Below, one piece after another: positions 35,601 to 43,885 of a stretch of 64,000 nucleotides of DNA; positions within the stretch are counted from its first letter, which is position 1, and every line of letters begins with the position of its first letter. Below the pieces are notes generated by a model. It was given only the letters and a program-made list of their open reading frames with translations, was not told the origin of the DNA and did not search any database. This DNA comes from Pyxidicoccus trucidator (GTDB lineage: Bacteria; Myxococcota; Myxococcia; Myxococcales; Myxococcaceae). The stretch is from the NCBI RefSeq assembly GCF_010894435.1, contig NZ_JAAIXZ010000003.1, positions 248,001 through 312,000 of the forward strand. Direction: 5' to 3'. A program made the translations under genes and the position numbers.

Positions 35601-35876
35601 CAGCGTCTGCCCGGGCTCCGGCGACGAGGCGGAGACGCGGACTCCGGCCACGGGCACGCCCTCCGTGTCCACCACGGTGCCGGAGATGCGAAGCCCGGCG
35701 CTGGGGCGCTGCGACGTGGTGGCGGCGGCGCGCGACGCGTGAGGTGTCCCGGCGTTGCGGACCGCCTGCGTCTTGGATGATGGAGCCCCGCGCCAGCCGC
35801 CGCCTGGCAGCGCCCACGTGACGAGCACGAGCGCCCCGACGACGACGGACCCCCACAGCCAATGACGCGTGCGCAT
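32613..35876 (-). CDS. Carboxypeptidase-regulatory-like repeat protein 3 (CarbReg 3)
   Basis: This 1087-residue protein starts MRTRHWLWGSVVVGALVLVT, an N-terminal membrane anchor, and carries about ten regulatory-like beta-sandwich repeats (ISGTVVDTEGVPVAGVRVSA, VEGTVSDESGQPVAGATVRV, ITGRVTDTEGRPLSGIRLVP, HGRVVDAETGEPLADVGFEF). It ends VWRSFAADSD, identical in CarbReg 4 and 5. Its first ~90 residues are nearly identical to CarbReg 4, whereas the rest differs clearly. It is the last gene of a three-gene tandem array transcribed right to left with 37-bp gaps, so probably one operon. GGAGGAAGGG precedes the ATG. Confidence 0.88.
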   Translation of the reverse strand: MRTRHWLWGSVVVGALVLVTWALPGGGWRGAPSSKTQAVRNAGTPHASRAAATTSQRPSAGLRISGTVVDTEGVPVAGVRVSASSPEPGQTLSEMPCPERPPWAAQSHLRQSARSKRLPQCIDDARDVVIELVGAREGEAPVHAETTTGADGAFVLEALPEGVMTLWALGEHGAAMRSGIPAGSEGVALELEAGILLQGTVMGGGTPLAGANVTALDMWRPRFFDATTGPDGGFRMGPVPYREMYLAVVAKEGWLPAFVGIGDMHKQVTLLRPSRLSGRVLSNGVPAPGAEVRRVPGQRIPVAGETAHGITADAEGRFEWVLPPGEYTLSASREGRFALARVTAGPTTPEVVLELGSALHVEGTVSDESGQPVAGATVRVSSASLMESTGASLRALTGPEGHYRLGPLESGEWDFAVTAPGHLDRWRLEPQTLGPATGPVDFTLHRAASITGRVTDTEGRPLSGIRLVPVRADTEAEDTEAHEDAWTDEEGRFVLDTEEPGNYRIHVTATSFLGGAFRVRAPLRNVHLTLKPGASVEGTVEDAQGVRLEGFLVELQDPEGLEEWRLGRNVRTDEKGHFLIQGVPPGRYLLLATREAASATRRVWRVVELQAGTRAQVPLRMEPERTLSGLVVDVSGQPVEDVYVRARPPQRDAPFWKQDGRNNRHGTPMGVATEAEGRFTLRALTEAAYDVSAWRSGYTLDRGLSTGGTEAEDGMLRVGADTAQVRLVLRRDAHIVGRLVGPDGAPIPRFQVNGALMEDPDGDFAVPLEDLPSEPLVFEAEGLATRVLRWEPGASGVDLDLGVVRMSRGRGLHGRVVDAETGEPLADVGFEFSTRSMDARGAPFTLSNEDTEVTKEDGTFDLPHVDLEAFTLTATCDGYRKQRLTVGPEQEELLLRMDPGARVEVTAKGVRGRLRDATVEFHGDGVEELGFIRKGQLVQRGLEPGPYTVWLSTHDPLESRRPVFPPQRVVVPASGRVQVSFQEQEGGATVKLRGAGGDDVSVMLLPGSVPPPSSSVALERLSDYSIGVEQRGDEATFQQVPQGVATVFIVQSGDSPRFHSEELVIPSGGTLSRNLSLVWRSFAADSD

Positions 35877-36005
35877 GCTTCCCTTCCTCCGCGGAGGGCC
35901 CCGCCGCGACAGGCTAATCCGAATCGGCGGCGAAGGAGCGCCACACCGGGGACAGCTCGCGGGACAGCGTGCCTCCGGTGGGGATGTCCAGCTCCTCGCG
36001 GTGGA
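35596..36005. repeat. Long direct repeat at the CarbReg 3/4 junction (copy of 38885-39294)
   Basis: This 410-bp tract covers the 5' end of CarbReg 3, the 37-bp intergenic spacer and the 3' end of CarbReg 4. It matches 38885-39294 (the CarbReg 4/5 junction) with about four mismatches. The two copies are 3289 bp apart, the size of one gene plus spacer, so the array arose by tandem duplication. Confidence 0.9.
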
Positions 36006-39000
36006 CGCGCGTGGGGCTGTCGGGGTGGAGGACGAAGACGGTGGCCCGGCCCGGGGGCACCTGACGGAAGGTGGCCTCGTCCTCCGGCTGCTCGACGGTG
36101 AGGGAGTGGGCGAAGAGGCTCCCCACGTCCTCGAGGCGCGTGGGCGGAGGCGCGCTGCCGGAGAACAGGATGACGACCGCGCTGGTGCCGCCCGCCACGC
36201 GCAGCTTCACCGTGGCGCCGCCCGCGGTGGCCTGGAAGGTGATGGGCAGCCGGCCGCTGGGTGGCACCACCACGCGCTGGGGATGGAAGACGGGGAAGCG
36301 GCGGTCCAGGGAGTCCTCGGCCGACAGCCGCACCGTGTAGGGCCCCGGCTTCAGTCCGCGCTGGACGAAGTGGCCCTTGTCGGCGAGGCCCGACAGCACG
36401 GCGTCGTTGTCCCCTTGGAACTCCACCCTCGCGGTGCGGGGGCGGCCCTCGAGGTCCTTGACCGTCACCTCCACCCGGGCGCCCGGGTCCATGCGGACAG
36501 TCACTTCCTCCTGCTCGGGTCCCACCGTGAGGCGCTGCTTCCGGTAGCCCTCGGCCGTCGCGGTGACGGTGAAGGCCTCCAGGTCCAGGTCGGACAGCTC
36601 GAAGGTGCCGTCCTCCCCCGTGCCCTGGCTGTACACGGTGAGGGGCCCCAGCTCGGGATGGGAGGCTCGCGAGGCGAGGTCGAGGTTGGCATGTGCGAGG
36701 GGCTTGCCCGTCTCCGCGTCCACCAGCCGGCCCCGGAGGTCGCGGCCCCGGCGCATCCGCACCACGCCCACGTCCACGTCCCCACCGCCCGCGTGACGCT
36801 CCCACCGGAGCACCCGCGCGGCCACGCCCTCGGCCTCGAAGAGCAGCTCATCGGAGGGCAGGCTGTCGATTGGCAGCGCGAAGGCGCCGCGCTCGTCATT
36901 GAAGGGCATGCCGCTCACCCGGAAGCGGGGGATGGGCGCGCCGTCAGGGCCCACGAGCCGCCCGACGACGTGGGCATCCCGCGTCAGGACGAGCCGCACC
37001 TCGGCCGTTTCCGCGCCGACGCGGAGCATGTCGCCCTCCCCGGCCGTTCCGCCCGTGGAGCGTTCGGGAGCGAGGGTGTAGCCAGGCTTCCCGGCGCTGA
37101 CGTCGTAGGTGGCCTCCGTCAGGCCGTGCAGGATGAAGCGCCCGTCCTCGCCCGTCGGCAGGCCCGGGGGGGGGCCATGGCGGCTGCGGAAGCCATCCCG
37201 CTTCCAGACCGGCCCGCCCCGCTGGGGTGGCCGGGCCCGGACGATTGCACCTGCCGCGGGCTGGCCCGCTTCATCCACCACGAGGCCGGACAGGGTGCGC
37301 TCCGGCTCCATTCGCAGCTCGACCTGCATGCGCGCGCCAGCGCTCAGCTCCACCACGCGCCAGACCCTGCGGGTGGCGCTCGGCTGCTCCCGCGTGGCCA
37401 GCAGCACGTAGCGGCCGGGCGGCACGCCCCGGAGCAGGAAGTGTCCCTTCGTGTCGGTGCGCACCCCCCGTCGCACATGCAGCACCTCCTCGCCCTTCGG
37501 GTCCTGCAGCTCCACGAAGAAGCCCTCCAGCAGCAGGCCCTGCGCGTCCACCACCGTCCCCTCCACGGAGGCGCCCGGCTCCAGCGTGAGGTGCACGTCC
37601 CGCGAGGGCGCGCGGACGGGAAAGGACGCTTCGAGGAAGGGGGCGTCGGGGGCTTCGAGGAGGTAGTCCCCGGGCTCCTCCGCGTCGAGGACGAAGCGGC
37701 CTTCCGCATCCGTCCAGGTCTTCTCCGGGGAGAAGGAGTACTCGATGACGTCCTCCCGCTGATAGACGCGCCCGAAGGCGAGCTCGATGCCCGGCAGGGG
37801 CCGGCCCCCGGTATCGGTGACGCGCCCGGTGACGGAGGCCGCGCGCTTGAGCGTGAGGTCCACGGGCCGCGGGTTGGGCCCGAGCGTGCGCTCCTCGGCC
37901 CGCTGCAGGTCCACGTGCCCGGGGGCCTCCGCCGTGAAGCCCCAGGTGCCGGGCTCCACGGGGCCCACACCGTAGTGTCCCCTCTCGTTCGTGACGGCGC
38001 GCAGGCGCGTGTTGGACGCCTCCCGATGGACCGCGTCCACGGTGGCGCCGGCCACGGGCCGCCCCAACTCGTCCGACACGGTGCCCTCGACGTGGAGGGC
38101 GGTGCCCAGCTCCAGTGCCACTTCCGGCGACGCGGTGCCAACCGTCACCCGGGCGAGCGCGTAGCGTCCTTCGTGCGCGGCGCTGAGCGTGTACTCGCCC
38201 GGGGGGAGCGTCCAGGTGAAGCGTCCCGCCGCGTCCGTGGTGAGGCCGCGCGCGCCGTCGCTGGGAATGTGCCCGTCGGGAGCCATGCGCACCTCGGCGC
38301 CCGGCACCGGGACGCCGTCGGCCAGCACGCGGCCGGCGAGGCGGCTCGGGCGGTGGAGCGTCATCCCCAGGTGAATCGCATGGAGTGGGAGGAGTTGCGG
38401 GAGCCAGCCCTCCTTCGCGACGAGCCCGTAGTACGTCCCGCCTTCCGGCAGGGGGCCCAGCTCGAAGCGGCCATCCGGGCCGCTGGTCGCGTCGAAGAAG
38501 CGGGGGTGGCGCAAGTCGAGCACCGTCACCCGCACGTCCGCGATGGGGGCGTCCTCTCCCGTGGCGGTGCCTCGCACCGTCATGCCCTTGTCCAGCACCA
38601 GCTCCACGCCCTCGGAGCCGGCGGGGATGCCGGACCGCATTCCCGCGCCGCGCGCGTCGAGCGCCCAGAGCGCCATCGGCCCCTCGGGCAGACCTTCGAG
38701 GACGAAGGCGCCGTCCGCGCCGGTGGTCGTCTCGGCGTGGATGGAGGCCTCGCCCTCGCGCGCGCCGACGAGCTCCATGATGAGCGCGCGCGCCGGCTCC
38801 ACGCACTCGGGAAGCGTCCGGCCGTGGGTGCTCGGGTCCCTCGGGTCCTCGTAGGGTTCCTGCGAGCCCTCGGGGCAGGGCAGCTCGGACAGCGTCTGCC
38901 CGGGCTCCGGCGACGAGGCGGAGACGCGGACTCCGGCCACGGGCACGCCCTCCGTGTCCACCACGGTGCCGGAGATGCGAAGCCCGGCGCTGGGGCGCTG

Positions 39001-39165
39001 CGACGTGGTGGCGGCGGCGCGCGACGCGTGAGGTGTCCCGGCGTTGCGGACCGCCTGCGTCTTGGATGATGGAGCCCCGCGCCAGCCGCCGCCTGGCAGC
39101 GCCCACGTGACGAGCACGAGCGCCCCGACGACGACGGACCCCCAAAGCCAATGACGGGTGCGCAT
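35914..39165 (-). CDS. Carboxypeptidase-regulatory-like repeat protein 4 (CarbReg 4)
   Basis: The 1083-residue middle copy of the tandem array has the same anchor as CarbReg 3 (MRTRHWLWGSVVVGALVLVT), ten regulatory-like repeats and the SFAADSD end. A roughly 400-bp stretch in its repeat 3-4 region (38103-38505) matches CarbReg 5 with one mismatch, while its N-terminal coding region matches CarbReg 3. It is therefore a mosaic of its two neighbours, evidence of gene conversion. No catalytic residues are seen; a surface structural protein is inferred. Confidence 0.88.
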   Translation of the reverse strand: MRTRHWLWGSVVVGALVLVTWALPGGGWRGAPSSKTQAVRNAGTPHASRAAATTSQRPSAGLRISGTVVDTEGVPVAGVRVSASSPEPGQTLSELPCPEGSQEPYEDPRDPSTHGRTLPECVEPARALIMELVGAREGEASIHAETTTGADGAFVLEGLPEGPMALWALDARGAGMRSGIPAGSEGVELVLDKGMTVRGTATGEDAPIADVRVTVLDLRHPRFFDATSGPDGRFELGPLPEGGTYYGLVAKEGWLPQLLPLHAIHLGMTLHRPSRLAGRVLADGVPVPGAEVRMAPDGHIPSDGARGLTTDAAGRFTWTLPPGEYTLSAAHEGRYALARVTVGTASPEVALELGTALHVEGTVSDELGRPVAGATVDAVHREASNTRLRAVTNERGHYGVGPVEPGTWGFTAEAPGHVDLQRAEERTLGPNPRPVDLTLKRAASVTGRVTDTGGRPLPGIELAFGRVYQREDVIEYSFSPEKTWTDAEGRFVLDAEEPGDYLLEAPDAPFLEASFPVRAPSRDVHLTLEPGASVEGTVVDAQGLLLEGFFVELQDPKGEEVLHVRRGVRTDTKGHFLLRGVPPGRYVLLATREQPSATRRVWRVVELSAGARMQVELRMEPERTLSGLVVDEAGQPAAGAIVRARPPQRGGPVWKRDGFRSRHGPPPGLPTGEDGRFILHGLTEATYDVSAGKPGYTLAPERSTGGTAGEGDMLRVGAETAEVRLVLTRDAHVVGRLVGPDGAPIPRFRVSGMPFNDERGAFALPIDSLPSDELLFEAEGVAARVLRWERHAGGGDVDVGVVRMRRGRDLRGRLVDAETGKPLAHANLDLASRASHPELGPLTVYSQGTGEDGTFELSDLDLEAFTVTATAEGYRKQRLTVGPEQEEVTVRMDPGARVEVTVKDLEGRPRTARVEFQGDNDAVLSGLADKGHFVQRGLKPGPYTVRLSAEDSLDRRFPVFHPQRVVVPPSGRLPITFQATAGGATVKLRVAGGTSAVVILFSGSAPPPTRLEDVGSLFAHSLTVEQPEDEATFRQVPPGRATVFVLHPDSPTRVHREELDIPTGGTLSRELSPVWRSFAADSD
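38103..38505. repeat. 403-bp near-identical tract within CarbReg 4
   Basis: It matches 41389-41791 in CarbReg 5 with a single mismatch at 38425, while flanking sequence on both sides diverges at once. The sharp edges inside homologous coding sequence point to gene conversion. Confidence 0.9.
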
Positions 39166-39294
39166 GCTTCCCTTCCTCCGCGGAGGCCCCCGCCGCGACA
39201 GGCTAATCCGAATCGGCGGCGAAGGAGCGCCACACCGGGGACAGCTCGCGGGACAGCGTGCCCCCGGTGGGGATGTCCAGCTCCTCGCGGTGGA
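38885..39294. repeat. Long direct repeat at the CarbReg 4/5 junction
   Basis: Second copy of the 410-bp junction tract described at 35596-36005. It includes the CarbReg 4 start region and the CarbReg 5 C-terminal codons. Confidence 0.9.
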
Positions 39295-42200
39295 AGCGCG
39301 TGTCGCCGTCAGGGTGGAGGAAGAAGACGGTGGCCCGGCCCGGGGGCACGTGACGGAAGGTGGCCTCGTCCCTCCGCTGCTCGGCGGTGAAGGACTGGAC
39401 GTGAAGGCGCTCCACGTCGTCGCGGCGCGCGGGCGCGGGCACGCTGCCGGGGAACAGCATGACGTACGAGCCGGTGCCGCCCGCCACGCGCAGCTTCACC
39501 GTGGCGCCGCTCTCCGTGGCCTGGAAGGTGATGGGCAGCCGGCCGCTGGCGGGCACCACCACGCGCTGCGGCTGGAAGAGGGGGCGCAGGGAGTCCTCGT
39601 CGTCCTCGTCCGACAGCCGCACGGTGTAGGGCCCCGGCTCCAGGCCGCGCTGGACGAGCTGTCCCGCGTTGGCGCGGCCCGACAGCACGGTGTCGTCCTG
39701 CCCGTGGAACTCCACCGTCGCGGCGAGGGGCTGGCCCTGGAGGTCCTTCACCGTCACCTCCACCCGGGCGCCCGGGTCCATGCGGACGGTCAGCTCCTCC
39801 TGGCCGGGGCCTGGCGTGAGGCGCTGCCTCCGGTAGCCCTCGGCCGTCGCGGTGACCTGGAAGGCCTCCAGGTCCACCTGGGGCATTTCGAAGGTGCCGT
39901 CCTCCTCAATGCTCTGGAGGTACACGCCGGGGGACGTCTCATTCGCCCGGGCGAAGAGCTCGAGGCTGGCCTCCGAGAGGGGCTGGCCCGTCTCCGCGTC
40001 CACCACCCGGCCCCGGAGCGCGCGGCCCCGGCTCATCCGCACCACGCCCAGGTCCAGGTCCCCATCGCCCTCGTGCGGCTCCAGCCGGAGCACCCGCACG
40101 GCCACGCCCTCCGCCTCGAAGACAAGCTCCCCGGAGGGCAGGCTGTCGATGGGGTACGCGAAGGCGCCGCCCTCGTCGTTGATGCGAAAGGAGTTCACCT
40201 GGAAGCTGGGGATGGGCGCGCCGTCAGGGCCCACGAGCCGCCCGACGACGTGCGCGTCCCGCGTGAGGACGAGCCGCACCTCCGCCGTGTCCGCGCCGAC
40301 ACGGAGCATGTCGTCCTCCCCGGCCGCTCCGCCCGTGGAGCGTCCGGGGGAGAGGGTCAAGCCCGCCTTCCCGGCGCTGACGTCGTAGGTGGCCTCCGTC
40401 AGGCCGTGCAGGAGGAAGCGCCCGCTCTCACCCGTCGGCAGGCCCGGGGGAGGGCCGTGGTAGCTGCGGAAGCCGTCCCGCTTCCAGACCGGCCCGCCCC
40501 GCTGGGGTGGCCGGGCCCGGACGATTGCACCTGCCACGGGCTGGCCCGCTTCATCCACCACGATGCCGGACAGGGTGCGCTCCGGCTCCAGGCGCAGCTC
40601 GACCTGCATGCGCGCGCCAGCGCTCAGCTCCACCACGCGCCAGACCCTGCGGGTGGCGCTCGGCTGCTCCCGCGTGGCCAGCAGCACGTAGCGGCCGGGC
40701 GGCACGCCCCGGAGCAGGAAGTGTCCCTTCGTATCCGTGCGCTGACCTCGCCGCAGGCTCAGCACCTCTCCGCCCTCCGGGTCCTGCAGGTCCACGAAGA
40801 AGCCCTCCAGCAACAGGCCGTTCGCGTCCACCACCGTCCCCTCCACGGAGGCGCCCGGCTCCAACGTGAGGTGTACGTCCCGCGAGGGCGCGCGGACGAG
40901 GAGAGAGGCTTTGAGGAAGGGCGCGTCGGGGGCTTCGAGGAGGTAGTTCCCGGGCTTCGCCGCGTCGAGGACGAAGCGGCCCTCCGCATCCGTCCAGGTC
41001 CTCTCCGGGGAGATGGAGTAACTGATGCCGTCCTCCCTTTCATGGGGGAGGGGGTGCCCGAAGGCGAGCTGGATGCCCGGCAGGGGCCGGCCCTCGGTAT
41101 CGGTGACGCGCCCGGTGATGGAGGCCGCGCGCTTGAGCGTGAGGTCCACGGGGCCCGTGGTCGGGCCGAGCGTGCGCTCCCTGGCCCGCGGCAGGTCCAC
41201 GTACCCGGGGGCCTCCACCGTGAAGCCCCAGGTGCCGGGCTCCACGGGGCCCACACCGTAGTGTCCCTTCTCGTCCGTGACGGCGCGCAGGCTCGTGGTG
41301 GACCCCTCCCGCTGGCCCACGTCCACGGTGGCGCCGGCCACGGGCCGCCCCGCCTCGTCCGTCACGGTGCCCTCGACGTGGAGGGCGCTGCCCAGCTCCA
41401 GTGCCACTTCCGGCGACGCGGTGCCAACCGTCACCCGGGCGAGCGCGTAGCGTCCTTCGTGCGCGGCGCTGAGCGTGTACTCGCCCGGGGGGAGCGTCCA
41501 GGTGAAGCGTCCCGCCGCGTCCGTGGTGAGGCCGCGCGCGCCGTCGCTGGGAATGTGCCCGTCGGGAGCCATGCGCACCTCGGCGCCCGGCACCGGGACG
41601 CCGTCGGCCAGCACGCGGCCGGCGAGGCGGCTCGGGCGGTGGAGCGTCATCCCCAGGTGAATCGCATGGAGTGGGAGGAGTTGCGGGAGCCAGCCCTCCT
41701 TCGCGACGAGTCCGTAGTACGTCCCGCCTTCCGGCAGGGGGCCCAGCTCGAAGCGGCCATCCGGGCCGCTGGTCGCGTCGAAGAAGCGGGGATGGCTCAA
41801 GTCCAGCACCGTCACCCGCACGTCCGCGACGGGAGCGCCCTCTCCCATGGCGGTGCCACCCACCTTCATGCCCCTGTCCAGCACCAGCTCCACGCCCGCG
41901 GAGCCGGCGGGGATGCCGGACCGCATTCCCGCGCCGCGCGCGTCGAGCGCCCAGAGCGCCATCGGCCCCTCGGGCAGGGCTTCGAGGACGAAGGCGCCGT
42001 CCGCGCCGGTGGTCGTCTCGGCGTGGATGGGGGCCTCGCCCTCGCGCGCGCCGACGAGCTCCATGATGAGCTCGCCCGCTTCTTTCGGGCACTCGGGAAG
42101 CGTCCGGCCGTGGGTGCTCGGGTCCCTCGGGTCCTCGGAGGGCTTCAGCGAGCCCTCGGGGCAGGGCAGCTCGGACAAAGTCTGTCCGGGCTCGGGCCAC

Positions 42201-42448
42201 GAGGCGGAGACGCGGACCCCGGCCACGGGAAGGCCCTGGCCGTCCACCACGGTGCCGCGGATGTGCAGCCCCGCGCCGGAGTGCTGCGAAGCGGTGGGGC
42301 GGGTGTCGCGTGACGCGCGAGGCGTCCCGGTGTCACGGAGTGCCCGCACCGGGGAGGACGTCCCGTCGCTCCAGTCCCCGAGCGGCAGCGCCCAGGTGAT
42401 GAGTGCGAGCACGCCGACGATGGCCATCCCCCACATCCAACGACGCAT
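39203..42448 (-). CDS. Carboxypeptidase-regulatory-like repeat protein 5 (CarbReg 5)
   Basis: The 1081-residue first gene of the array has a slightly different anchor (MRRWMWGMAIVGVLALITWA). It then has the shared GTVVDGQGLPVAGVRVSASW start, ten repeats and SFAADSD. It is the promoter-proximal copy; the 195-bp gap to the divergent aminotransferase (42449-42643) presumably holds the promoter, though no obvious box is visible. The ribosome-binding site is weak (GGGACAG). Confidence 0.88.
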   Translation of the reverse strand: MRRWMWGMAIVGVLALITWALPLGDWSDGTSSPVRALRDTGTPRASRDTRPTASQHSGAGLHIRGTVVDGQGLPVAGVRVSASWPEPGQTLSELPCPEGSLKPSEDPRDPSTHGRTLPECPKEAGELIMELVGAREGEAPIHAETTTGADGAFVLEALPEGPMALWALDARGAGMRSGIPAGSAGVELVLDRGMKVGGTAMGEGAPVADVRVTVLDLSHPRFFDATSGPDGRFELGPLPEGGTYYGLVAKEGWLPQLLPLHAIHLGMTLHRPSRLAGRVLADGVPVPGAEVRMAPDGHIPSDGARGLTTDAAGRFTWTLPPGEYTLSAAHEGRYALARVTVGTASPEVALELGSALHVEGTVTDEAGRPVAGATVDVGQREGSTTSLRAVTDEKGHYGVGPVEPGTWGFTVEAPGYVDLPRARERTLGPTTGPVDLTLKRAASITGRVTDTEGRPLPGIQLAFGHPLPHEREDGISYSISPERTWTDAEGRFVLDAAKPGNYLLEAPDAPFLKASLLVRAPSRDVHLTLEPGASVEGTVVDANGLLLEGFFVDLQDPEGGEVLSLRRGQRTDTKGHFLLRGVPPGRYVLLATREQPSATRRVWRVVELSAGARMQVELRLEPERTLSGIVVDEAGQPVAGAIVRARPPQRGGPVWKRDGFRSYHGPPPGLPTGESGRFLLHGLTEATYDVSAGKAGLTLSPGRSTGGAAGEDDMLRVGADTAEVRLVLTRDAHVVGRLVGPDGAPIPSFQVNSFRINDEGGAFAYPIDSLPSGELVFEAEGVAVRVLRLEPHEGDGDLDLGVVRMSRGRALRGRVVDAETGQPLSEASLELFARANETSPGVYLQSIEEDGTFEMPQVDLEAFQVTATAEGYRRQRLTPGPGQEELTVRMDPGARVEVTVKDLQGQPLAATVEFHGQDDTVLSGRANAGQLVQRGLEPGPYTVRLSDEDDEDSLRPLFQPQRVVVPASGRLPITFQATESGATVKLRVAGGTGSYVMLFPGSVPAPARRDDVERLHVQSFTAEQRRDEATFRHVPPGRATVFFLHPDGDTRFHREELDIPTGGTLSRELSPVWRSFAADSD
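41389..41791. repeat. 403-bp near-identical tract within CarbReg 5
   Basis: Partner of the tract at 38103-38505. It encodes the repeat 3-4 segment (GRFELGPLPEGGTYYGLVAK and nearby). Confidence 0.9.
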
Positions 42449-42643
42449 GCGCGCGCTGTCCCTTCGCCAGTGTCTCCAGTCGCAACAGGATAGCAGGTGG
42501 CGGGCACAACCCAGACAGCCCTGCCCATGGCGGCGCCAGGGGCTTCAATTCTTCACGGCAGGTGGACCGCTCCCGAGGGCGCGTGGGTGTCCGCCTGAAA
42601 GCGCCACCGTCCATGCCGTGCGGCCGTAGACTGCGCGCCCGTC

Positions 42644-43780
42644 ATGCTCCTGCCCAGCCAGCGACACCTCTTCGAGCTTCCCGACAGCGTCACGTACCTC
42701 AACTGCGCGTACATGTCCCCGCAGCTCCGCTCGGTGCGGGCGGCGGGCGAGGCGGCGCTGGCGGTGAAGGCGCAACCGTGGCGGCTGAAGCCGGACGACT
42801 TCTTCACCCACTCCGAGGCCCTGCGCGCCCTCTTCGCCCGGCTGGTGGGCGCGGACGCGGACGGCGTGGCGCTGGTGCCCTCGGTGAGCTACGGCATGGC
42901 GGTGGCGGCGGCGAACCTGCGCGCGCGCGAGGGCCAGCGGCTGGTGGTGCTGGCGGACGAGTTCCCCTCCAACGTCTACCCGTGGCGCGAGCTGTCGCGC
43001 CGCACGCGGGCACAGCTCGTCACGGTGGCGCGGCCGCAAGACGGAGACTGGACGCGCGCGGTGCTGGACGAGGTGGACGAGCGCTGCGCGGTGGTGGCGG
43101 TGCCGCACTGCCACTGGACGGACGGCTCGTGGTTGGACCTGGAGCGCGTGGGTGAGCGGGCGCGTCAGGTGGGCGCTGCGCTGGCGGTGGACGGCACGCA
43201 GTCGGTGGGCGCGCTGCCGCTGGACGTGGGCAAGGTGCGGCCGGACTTCCTGGTGGCGGCCGGGTACAAGTGGCTGATGGGGCCCTACAGCCAGGGCTAC
43301 CTCTACGTGGCTCCCGGGTACCGCGAGGGCGTGCCGCTGGAGCAGAGCTGGATTCTGCGTCAGGGCAGCGAGGACTTCTCGCGGCTGGTGGACTACCGCG
43401 ACGCGTACCAGCCCGGCGCCCGGCGCTTCGACGTGGGCGAGCGCAGCAACTTCCAGCTCGTCCCCATGGCCGCGGCGGCGCTGGAGCAATTGCTGGCGTG
43501 GGGCGTGGAGGACATCCAGCGCACGCTGCGTGTGCTGACGGAGCGGATTGCCCGGGGCGCCACCGCGTTGCAGCTGGAGGTTGCGCCCGAGGCGCACCGT
43601 GTGGGGCACCTCATCGGCCTGCGGCGCCGGGGCGGGTACGCGCCGACGGTGGCCCAGCGCCTGGCCGAGCAGGACATCCACGTCAGCGTGCGAGGGGACA
43701 ACCTCCGCGTGGCGCCGCACCTCTACAACACCCCTGAGGACGTGGACCGGCTGCTCGCGGCCCTGGCCCCGCTGCTGTAG
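42644..43780 (+). CDS. Class V aminotransferase (PLP-dependent; cysteine desulfurase/kynureninase-like fold)
   Basis: The 378-residue fold-type I PLP enzyme has AVPHCHWTDGSWLDL, ALAVDGTQSVGALPLDV (Asp binding the pyridine nitrogen) and FLVAAGYKWLMGPYSQGYLY with the Schiff-base Lys. It opens YLNCAYMSPQ, the class V entry. No desulfurase loop Cys is obvious, so an aminotransferase or amino-acid lyase role is more likely than IscS-type sulfur transfer. The substrate is not predictable. It starts divergently from CarbReg 5. Its stop codon lies inside the left 22-bp direct repeat that flanks the next three genes. Confidence 0.88.
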   Translation: MLLPSQRHLFELPDSVTYLNCAYMSPQLRSVRAAGEAALAVKAQPWRLKPDDFFTHSEALRALFARLVGADADGVALVPSVSYGMAVAAANLRAREGQRLVVLADEFPSNVYPWRELSRRTRAQLVTVARPQDGDWTRAVLDEVDERCAVVAVPHCHWTDGSWLDLERVGERARQVGAALAVDGTQSVGALPLDVGKVRPDFLVAAGYKWLMGPYSQGYLYVAPGYREGVPLEQSWILRQGSEDFSRLVDYRDAYQPGARRFDVGERSNFQLVPMAAAALEQLLAWGVEDIQRTLRVLTERIARGATALQLEVAPEAHRVGHLIGLRRRGGYAPTVAQRLAEQDIHVSVRGDNLRVAPHLYNTPEDVDRLLAALAPLL

Positions 43781-43800
43781 ACGCGCACGAGGCGTCAGGG
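43779..43800. repeat. Left 22-bp direct repeat flanking the nitrilase/wHTH/PRTase cassette
   Basis: Starts AGACGCGCACGAGGCG and ends CAGGG. It matches 47285-47306 at 21 of 22 positions and overlaps the aminotransferase stop codon. Inside it GACGC and GCGTC can form a small hairpin. It could be an attachment-site-like boundary, or a terminator-like motif repeated by chance. Confidence 0.7.
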
Positions 43801-43885
43801 TGTGGTGGGTCGCGCATCACCCGCAACCACAAGCATGCATCGAGCATGACAATCTTTGGCGAGTCTGCTCGACTCATCAGGTCCT

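Noticed and set aside
35869..42313. Very long plus-strand open frames opposite CarbReg 3-5
   Set aside because: They are rich in Arg, His, Gly and Ala with no domains, start inside or opposite the real genes, and reflect the third-position G/C bias of the minus-strand genes.
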